Source: Desulfobacteraceae bacterium (lineage in GTDB: Bacteria; Desulfobacterota; DSM-4660; Desulfatiglandales; Desulfatiglandaceae). From it: 11,975 nt of DNA. A model generated the notes under the pieces. That model did not search any database. It worked only from the letters and a program-made list of their open reading frames with translations, and was not told the DNA's origin. The DNA is taken from assembly GCA_030589715.1 (NCBI GenBank), contig JAUUVE010000030.1, positions 1 through 11,975 on the forward strand, read 5' to 3'. Position 1 is the first letter of the stretch. Each line of letters starts with the position of its first letter. This document shows positions 7,575-11,975 of this stretch, piece after piece. The position numbers and the translations under genes are program-made.

Positions 7575-8539
7575 AGCAGGATAGATTAAGGGTTGCTGTA
7601 ATAGGGGTTGGTCACCTCGGGGAATACCATGTGCAGAAATATAAGGCCATTCCCAATGTGGAACTGGTGGGCGTGGTAGACACCAATCCCGAACGGTTGG
7701 AAGAGATAGCGCGGCATTACAATATTAAGGGTTATGGGGGCCACCACGAGATCCTTGATATTGTGGATGCAGTCACTCTTTCAGTGCCCACGGAGAAACA
7801 TTTTGAAGTGGCCAAAGATGTCCTGTCTAAGGGTGTGCATCTTCTTATTGAAAAACCGATCACATACAGGCTTGAGCCAGCAGACACCTTGATAAGCATG
7901 GCTCAAGAAAGGGATTTGGTCCTCCAGGTGGGGCTTGTCGAGCGCTTCAATCCTGCTGTGGTCAAGATGAAATCCTTACTGAACAGGCCCATATTTATTG
8001 AGGCCCATCGGATGAATCTTTTTACCGTCCGAGGCACAGATGTGGACGTGGTCCTAGACCTGATGATCCACGATCTAGACATCATCCTAAGTGCTGTGAA
8101 ATCGGAGGTCAAAGAAGTCCATGCTGTAGGGATGTCAGTAATTACTGATAAGACCGACATAGCCAATGTCAGGATTATCTTTGAAAATGGGACCGCAGCC
8201 AATCTGACCGCAAGCCGGGTTTCAGGTAAGATGCTGAGGAAGATTCGCGTATTTCAGCCGGACGCCTATATGTCTGCTGATTGTGGAAAACGACAACTCA
8301 CAGTGATCCGGCTTGATAACGAGAAAAGGGATTCCAATAATTTTCCTAGAGTCACCACCAGCAAAGAAAAACACCCCGATAGCGACCCTTTGGCTGATCA
8401 AATATCTTCCTTTGTCAATGCCGTCATCAATGGGTCAGAGCCGGAAGTAAGTGGGCAAGATGGGAGAAACGCCCTCAGGATTGCCCTCCGCATCATAGAC
8501 CAGATCGAGAGAGGCTGTAAGAATTCTAAGGCGCTCTAG
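7571..8539 (+). CDS. Gfo/Idh/MocA-family NAD(P)-dependent sugar oxidoreductase, substrate unknown
   Basis: This is a 322-residue oxidoreductase of the Gfo/Idh/MocA family, whose members oxidise or reduce sugar rings, often nucleotide sugars. The N-terminal Rossmann fold begins VAVIGVGHLGEYH, with the nucleotide-binding glycines G12, G14 and G17. The family EKP motif is at E94-K95-P96 (LLIEKPIT), where the lysine is catalytic. The HxxD pair is at H167 and D170 (MIHDLD). The C-terminal half is the alpha/beta substrate domain. GTG start overlaps the lpxI stop by four bases, and lpxB follows 16 bases after its stop, so it is cotranscribed with lipid A genes. GnnA, which with the aminotransferase GnnB makes the diamino sugar for some lipid A, belongs to this family, but no GnnB-like gene is in the window. 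Substrate and product cannot be read from the sequence. Confidence 0.9.
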   Translation: MKQDRLRVAVIGVGHLGEYHVQKYKAIPNVELVGVVDTNPERLEEIARHYNIKGYGGHHEILDIVDAVTLSVPTEKHFEVAKDVLSKGVHLLIEKPITYRLEPADTLISMAQERDLVLQVGLVERFNPAVVKMKSLLNRPIFIEAHRMNLFTVRGTDVDVVLDLMIHDLDIILSAVKSEVKEVHAVGMSVITDKTDIANVRIIFENGTAANLTASRVSGKMLRKIRVFQPDAYMSADCGKRQLTVIRLDNEKRDSNNFPRVTTSKEKHPDSDPLADQISSFVNAVINGSEPEVSGQDGRNALRIALRIIDQIERGCKNSKAL

Positions 8540-8555
8540 TTCCAAAGATTCCAAA
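8540..8555 (+). repeat. Short direct repeat TTCCAAA immediately before the lpxB start
   Basis: TTCCAAA occurs at 8540-8546 and 8549-8555, nine bases apart, and fills the gap between the oxidoreductase stop and the TTG start of lpxB. It takes up the place where a Shine-Dalgarno sequence would be expected. It could arise by slippage and may have no function. Confidence 0.4.
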
Positions 8556-9686
8556 TTGGCAGTGATTGTTGCCGGTGAGGCATCAGCCGATTTGCATGGC
8601 TCAAATCTGGTGAGGGCAATAAAGCGCTCTGATCCCGGCATTATCTTCTGCGGAATTGGAGGAAAAAGGATGAAGCGGGCCGGGGTCAGGATCTTGGTGC
8701 CTTCCTCTGAAATGGCCGTGGTTGGGGTGACTGAGGCCTTGGTCAGGCTCCGCACCATTGCCAAGGCTAGAAGGAAACTCAAATCCGTATTGAAAAACCA
8801 GAGTCCCGATCTCCTTATCCTACTAGACTACCCTGAGTTCAACCTGAATTTGGCCAAGATGGCGAACCGTTTTCGAGTCCCTGTCTTGTATTATATCAGT
8901 CCGCAGGTCTGGGCGTGGCGAAGAGGAAGGGTAAAAAAAATAGCAAGGCGTGTGGATCGTATGGCAGTCATTTTGCCCTTTGAGGAGTCCTTTTACAGGG
9001 AGAGAGGGATGAAGGTGGACTATGTGGGCCACCCACTCATGGATGCATTTGAAGTCGTAAGTTCTGAACCCATCCTTTGGTCTATCAACAATCGAAAACC
9101 CCCGCTCCGCAATCCCGTAATAGGGCTCCTTCCAGGCAGTCGGAGGGAGGAGATCCAGAACCTTCTCCCTGCGATGGTCAAATCGGCAGAGATTCTTATG
9201 AGGCGATATGGCGGTATTCGATGCCTATTGCCCTTGGCCGAGACCATTGATATTGAGTTTGTCAAATCCTTTATTGACAAGTCATTGGTGGAGATCGAAA
9301 TCGTCCAGGGAGATATCTACAAGGTCTTGAGCCTCTGCCACGCGGCCATGGTAACCTCGGGTACTGCTACTCTGGAAACAGCCATCATGGGGGTTCCAAT
9401 GGTCATTGTCTATAAGGTTTCTCTCATCTCATCCTGGGTGGCTAAGATGGTTATCAAGGTACCCTATATAGGGTTGGTGAACCTCGTGGCAGGGGAAAAG
9501 GTGGTTCCGGAATTGCACCAACATGAAGTATTGCCTGACAGGCTTGCGAATGAAGTCTTGAAAATTCTGGAGGATGACGAGCTCAGGGAGAATATGATAA
9601 AAAACCTGATGCGAGTGAAAGAGAGCCTTGGGGGGGGTGGCGCATCACAGAGGACGGCCGAGTTGGCCCTGGGAATGATGAGGTGA
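8556..9686 (+). CDS. lpxB: LpxB, lipid A disaccharide synthase
   Basis: LpxB (glycosyltransferase family GT19) joins UDP-2,3-diacylglucosamine and lipid X into the lipid A disaccharide 1-phosphate, at the inner face of the cytoplasmic membrane. The 376 residues match the E. coli enzyme (382). Visible signatures are VAGEASADLHGSNL at the N-terminus, DYPEFN (D91, equivalent of E. coli D98), SPQVWAWRRGRVKKI, YVGHPLMDAF, LLPGSRREEI and the C-terminal donor-site motif SGTATLETAIMGVPMVIVYK. The usual GEASGD is GEASAD here. TTG at 8556 is the first possible standard start after an in-frame stop near 8496. It has only a weak AAAGA upstream, so translation may depend on ribosomes finishing the oxidoreductase 16 bases earlier. 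An unusual ATT start at 8523 with GAGAGG upstream cannot be excluded. Confidence 0.95.
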   Translation: MAVIVAGEASADLHGSNLVRAIKRSDPGIIFCGIGGKRMKRAGVRILVPSSEMAVVGVTEALVRLRTIAKARRKLKSVLKNQSPDLLILLDYPEFNLNLAKMANRFRVPVLYYISPQVWAWRRGRVKKIARRVDRMAVILPFEESFYRERGMKVDYVGHPLMDAFEVVSSEPILWSINNRKPPLRNPVIGLLPGSRREEIQNLLPAMVKSAEILMRRYGGIRCLLPLAETIDIEFVKSFIDKSLVEIEIVQGDIYKVLSLCHAAMVTSGTATLETAIMGVPMVIVYKVSLISSWVAKMVIKVPYIGLVNLVAGEKVVPELHQHEVLPDRLANEVLKILEDDELRENMIKNLMRVKESLGGGGASQRTAELALGMMR

Positions 9687-9692
9687 GGAGCT

Positions 9693-11063
9693 ATGGCCAG
9701 GACCATCTTAGTGGTAGATGACGAAGCCAGTATCCTTCAGTCCCTTGAGGGGATCCTTTCGGATGAAGGTTTTGAGACTATCAGTGTAAAGAGCGGCACT
9801 GAGGCATTGAATAAGATCGAAGAGGTAATGCCAGATCTGGTCTTGCTGGATATATGGATGCCTGGTATGGATGGAATTGAGACCCTTTCAAAGATTAGAG
9901 AGGCCTATCCGCGTGTCCAGGTGGTCATGATGTCCGGGCATGGAAGCATAGAGACGGCCGTAAAGGCGACAAAGATAGGGGCCTATGATTTCATTGAAAA
10001 GCCCCTTTCTCTTGAGACACTCCTTCTCTCTATCAATAACGCTCTTGATTACTACAGGCTCGAGGAAGAGGTAAGCCTCCTAAAACAAAAAGACAAGGAG
10101 AAATACAATATAACCGGTAACAGTAAGGCGATCATTGAAATGAAGGATCAAATCAGGATCGTAGCCCCTACCAATGCGTGGATCCTCATTTCAGGGGAGA
10201 ACGGTACCGGAAAAGAGCTGGTAGCCCATACAATACACAGATTAAGTAAGCGGGGTCACAAGCCGCTGGTTGAGGTGAACTGTGCTGCAATCCCGGAAGA
10301 CTTGATCGAAAGCGAGCTCTTCGGGCATGAAAAAGGCGCCTTTACCGGGGCGTCAACCATGAGGAGGGGAAAATTTGATTTGGCCCATGAGGGGACCATC
10401 TTTTTGGATGAGATAGGGGATATGAGCCTTAAGGCCCAGTCCAAGACCCTCAGGATATTGCAGGAACAGAAATTTGAACGGGTGGGAGGTACAAAGACCA
10501 TCCATGTGGACGTGAGGGTAATAGCGGCCACCAACAAGGATTTGGAGGCAGAGATAGAAAGGGGGACCTTCAGAGATGATCTATACTATCGGCTAAATGT
10601 CATACCCATAAAGGTGCCGCCCCTCAGGATGCGGGCAGATGACATCCCGGAGCTAGTGAATGAATTCGTAAAGGAGTTTTCACTTAGTACCAACATTGAA
10701 CCCAAGAAGTTCTCTCAAGAGGCCATAGAGATCTTGCAGAGACATGACTGGCCTGGAAATGTTCGAGAGCTCAAGAATCTGGTGGAAAGACTCATGATCA
10801 TGGTACCGAACAGGGTGCTTAGTGCCCAAGATATCCCCCAGCCCTTTAACAAGTCATCTGATATTGGAAAGGGTTTTGGATCCGTCTTTATGCAGGAGTC
10901 ATTTAAGGAGGCAAAGAGTAAATTTGAAAAGATCTTCATAGAAAGCAAACTAAGAGAGTTCAATGGGAACATCTCACAGACAGCCGAGGCCATTGGTATT
11001 GAACGGAGCAACCTTCACAAAAAGATCAAGACTTACGGGCTGGAAACGTTCAGGTCAAAGTGA
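9693..11063 (+). CDS. NtrX-like sigma-54-dependent response regulator
   Basis: This 456-residue transcription factor activates sigma-54 promoters when phosphorylated. The receiver domain (1-120) has the acidic pair D9-D10, phosphoacceptor D53 and K103. The AAA+ domain (about 140-375) has Walker A GENGTGKE (168-175), the sigma-54 contact motif GAFTGA (215-220) and Walker B FLDE (237-240). A Fis-type helix-turn-helix ends the protein (about 425-446, NGNISQTAEAIGIERSNLHKKI). The SIETAVKATKIGAYDFIEKPLS stretch and the HTH are closer to NtrX than to NtrC or ZraR by pattern. AGGTGA six bases upstream of ATG gives a good ribosome site, and only six bases separate it from the lpxB stop, so it probably ends the operon. 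No NtrY-like histidine kinase is in the window, so its signal and targets are unknown. I saw no -24/-12 promoter to assign to it. Confidence 0.94.
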   Translation: MARTILVVDDEASILQSLEGILSDEGFETISVKSGTEALNKIEEVMPDLVLLDIWMPGMDGIETLSKIREAYPRVQVVMMSGHGSIETAVKATKIGAYDFIEKPLSLETLLLSINNALDYYRLEEEVSLLKQKDKEKYNITGNSKAIIEMKDQIRIVAPTNAWILISGENGTGKELVAHTIHRLSKRGHKPLVEVNCAAIPEDLIESELFGHEKGAFTGASTMRRGKFDLAHEGTIFLDEIGDMSLKAQSKTLRILQEQKFERVGGTKTIHVDVRVIAATNKDLEAEIERGTFRDDLYYRLNVIPIKVPPLRMRADDIPELVNEFVKEFSLSTNIEPKKFSQEAIEILQRHDWPGNVRELKNLVERLMIMVPNRVLSAQDIPQPFNKSSDIGKGFGSVFMQESFKEAKSKFEKIFIESKLREFNGNISQTAEAIGIERSNLHKKIKTYGLETFRSK

Positions 11064-11087
11064 TTTGAATAGCGGGAGGCGTGTTCA

Positions 11088-11582
11088 TCAGGAGAGCAAG
11101 CGAGTTGAGTTACCTGGAGCCTCCTCCTCCAGCACCTCCACCACCCCCCCATGGTCGTCCTCAGGACGATCGGCACGTGTGCTGAAGAGCTTTTGCAGGA
11201 AGTAGACCCTTTTCCCGGGTTTGATAGTGATTTCAATAGGACCTTTCTTTTCCCAAACATAGTCGGAGGAAACCACAAGCACATACCTTCCTGAGGGGAT
11301 CGGAGTGGGGCTCAAAGGGGTAGTTCCGATGAAAAGCTTTCCCCCGGAACATATATCCTTGCGGGAGCTTATAAGTCCAAAAAAGGACCTGATCTCTTTT
11401 TGTGTGAAATTATCCTTCGGGCACAGATACAGGCTGACATTGGAGATGTTGCAATCTACCTCAAGGTACCCCTTCCCGCCGCTTTCTCCGGTGTCCCCAG
11501 ATCCTTTCGGATGTGCCAGGGCCACCCCAAGAAGCAACACCCACAGGAATATGCCAACTATAGTAATGTTCTTATTGCTCAT
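11088..11582 (-). CDS. Exported hypothetical protein with a PEGA-like beta domain
   Basis: I do not recognise this 164-residue protein as a named gene. It has a good signal peptide: MSNKNITIVG, a hydrophobic core, and ALA at 21-23 before HPKG. A short Gly/Ser-rich linker leads into a beta-rich segment from 38 to about 140. The pattern GYLEVDCNISNVSLYL, then KLFIGTTPLSPTPIPSGRYVLVV, then PIEITIKPGKRVYF resembles a PEGA domain (surface or periplasmic beta-sandwich). An insertion of about 25 residues (55-80) splits it. Cysteines at 44, 54 and 78 could form a disulfide. The tail is acidic, from EDDHGGVVEVLEEE. There is no lipobox, so it is probably periplasmic or secreted. Its ATG overlaps the stop of a small hydrophobic gene as ATGA. 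It converges on the NtrX-like gene with only 24 bases between stops. Ribosome site is weak. Confidence 0.7.
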   Translation of the reverse strand: MSNKNITIVGIFLWVLLLGVALAHPKGSGDTGESGGKGYLEVDCNISNVSLYLCPKDNFTQKEIRSFFGLISSRKDICSGGKLFIGTTPLSPTPIPSGRYVLVVSSDYVWEKKGPIEITIKPGKRVYFLQKLFSTRADRPEDDHGGVVEVLEEEAPGNSTRLLS

Positions 11583-11710
11583 TTAGCAAAGATCCGTCTT
11601 GTGGAAAAAAAGATAAAAAAGATCGATGCAAACAGGAAATTGGCCAGGCCGAAAAGAACCGGCGTCAAGGCTAAGGCGACTAATAGAGATATGGTTGCAA
11701 TAGCCATCAT
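11579..11710 (-). CDS. Possible 43-residue membrane peptide, coupled to the PEGA-like gene
   Basis: This short minus-strand reading frame starts with tandem ATG codons and encodes MMAIATISLLVALALTPVLF, a short GLANFLF turn, then a phenylalanine-rich segment and a basic end (STRRIFAK). The hydrophobic part is long enough for two short membrane helices, with the basic tail expected in the cytoplasm. Its TGA overlaps the ATG of the exported PEGA-like gene by four bases (ATGA), the same coupling arrangement seen elsewhere in the window. The frame stays open upstream to a TAG near 11783 but has no standard start there. No Shine-Dalgarno sequence is seen before the ATGs, so it may be leaderless, poorly expressed, or not a gene. 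The bias toward hydrophobic codons and the precise overlap argue for it. Confidence 0.45.
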   Translation of the reverse strand: MMAIATISLLVALALTPVLFGLANFLFASIFFIFFSTRRIFAK

Positions 11711-11840
11711 CGAATATGTAAGTTTGATACATAGGTGATCGGATAAGACGTACCGAATTGTCCTGCGATACTGCTTAACCTATTGATTAATAAAGTGAAA
11801 ATAATAAGCAGATATTTTGATAAATGTAGATAAAAAGTGC

Positions 11841-11869
11841 TTGACGTTCTGGGTCATTTGGTGTATACT
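11841..11869 (+). promoter_or_regulatory. Near-consensus sigma-70 promoter for the rightward gene
   Basis: TTGACG (11841-11846, five of six matches to TTGACA) and TATACT (11864-11869, five of six matches to TATAAT) are separated by exactly 17 bases. Transcription would begin around 11876, leaving a leader of about 27 bases that includes AAGGAGG. The combination predicts a strongly and constitutively transcribed gene unless a repressor binds nearby. Confidence 0.75.
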
Positions 11870-11890
11870 CCTTTCAACTCCTAACACCGA

Positions 11891-11897
11891 AAGGAGG
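11891..11897 (+). promoter_or_regulatory. Strong Shine-Dalgarno sequence
   Basis: AAGGAGG five bases before the ATG at 11903 is a near-perfect ribosome binding site. With the promoter just upstream, it fixes the start of the partial gene at the right edge. Confidence 0.8.
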
Positions 11898-11902
11898 ATA
11901 AA

Positions 11903-11975
11903 ATGACTGACATTGACAACTATCTGGAAATTAAGCGGGATTTGTTGCAAGCTCAGCTTAGGGTTGTTTATCGCC
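11903..11975 (+). CDS. Start of an unrecognised gene, cut by the window edge
   Basis: Only the first 24 codons are present: MTDIDNYLEIKRDLLQAQLR then VVYR. The segment is polar and likely helical, with no signal peptide or membrane helix, so the protein is probably cytoplasmic. I do not recognise it. It is clearly expressed, judging from the near-consensus promoter at 11841-11869 and the AAGGAGG ribosome site. It points away from the lipid A operon and forms a separate transcription unit. Confidence 0.7.
   Translation, partial: MTDIDNYLEIKRDLLQAQLRVVYR

Larger units (their letters stand above)
11711..11902. other. AT-rich divergent intergenic region
   Basis: About 190 bases without a recognisable gene separate the minus-strand pair from the rightward gene at 11903. 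The part from about 11780 to 11840 is strongly AT-rich. The plus strand holds a near-consensus promoter at 11841-11869. On the minus strand I see AT-rich possible -10 boxes but no convincing -35/-10 pair for the pair of leftward genes. No tRNA, terminator hairpin with a U tract, or repeat array is visible. Confidence 0.6.

Noticed and set aside
11120..11150. CCTCCTCC/CCACC-rich low-complexity stretch
   Set aside because: It is explained as the reverse complement of Gly/Glu/Val codons in the acidic tail of the minus-strand protein, not a repeat element.
11112..11170. Inverted repeats CTGGAG/CTCCAG and TCGTCC/GGACGA near the convergent gene ends
   Set aside because: Both lie inside the minus-strand coding region, stems are only six base pairs and no U tract follows in either direction.
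11400..11738. A 112-residue plus-strand reading frame
   Set aside because: It overlaps the minus-strand PEGA-like gene and the small hydrophobic frame. Its protein lacks recognisable domains, a start site or hydrophobic pattern, while the minus strand gives a signal peptide and beta domain.
1..11975. Search for CRISPR arrays, tRNA or rRNA genes, insertion sequences and att sites
   Set aside because: No regularly spaced repeats, cloverleaf-like sequences, transposase motifs or flanking duplications were seen; the window is almost fully occupied by coding genes.

Overview
This window looks like a chromosomal segment of a Gram-negative bacterium, most likely a deltaproteobacterial lineage (Desulfobacterota or a relative). 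Three things point that way: a lipoprotein-export/BamA/Skp/lipid A gene order, LpxI (DUF1009) in place of LpxH, and a sigma-54 NtrX-type regulator next to the lipid A genes. The organism is inferred from gene content and order by memory, not from a search.

From about 1 to 11063 there is one tightly packed plus-strand run devoted to building the outer membrane. It opens with the 3' end of a LolC/LolE permease and its ATPase LolD, which release lipoproteins from the inner membrane. BamA, the outer-membrane beta-barrel insertase, follows. After a 152-base gap with a possible promoter come the periplasmic chaperone Skp/OmpH, LpxD, FabZ, LpxA, LpxI, a Gfo/Idh/MocA-type oxidoreductase, LpxB and an NtrX-like response regulator. 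Several junctions overlap by 4-8 bases (lolC/E-lolD, lpxD-fabZ, lpxI-oxidoreductase) and most others are under 40 bases, so translational coupling is likely. FabZ and LpxA use the same 3-hydroxyacyl-ACP pool. LpxA, LpxD, LpxI and LpxB perform the first, third, fourth and fifth steps of lipid A synthesis. LpxC and LpxK are not in the window.

From 11088 to 11710 two minus-strand genes converge on the regulator: an exported PEGA-like protein and, just upstream and overlapping it by 4 bases, a 43-residue hydrophobic peptide not previously listed as a gene. An AT-rich divergent spacer (11711-11902) carries a near-consensus sigma-70 promoter and a strong Shine-Dalgarno sequence for an unrecognised gene that runs off the right edge.

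Most of the window is well-understood envelope biogenesis. The points worth a second look are the oxidoreductase of unknown substrate inside the lipid A genes, an extra TolB/FlgO-like domain at the BamA N-terminus, substitutions at two functionally important LpxA positions, a CTAAAGT repeat over the lpxI start, and the small exported/membrane gene pair at the right end. I found no mobile element, CRISPR array, tRNA or rRNA.
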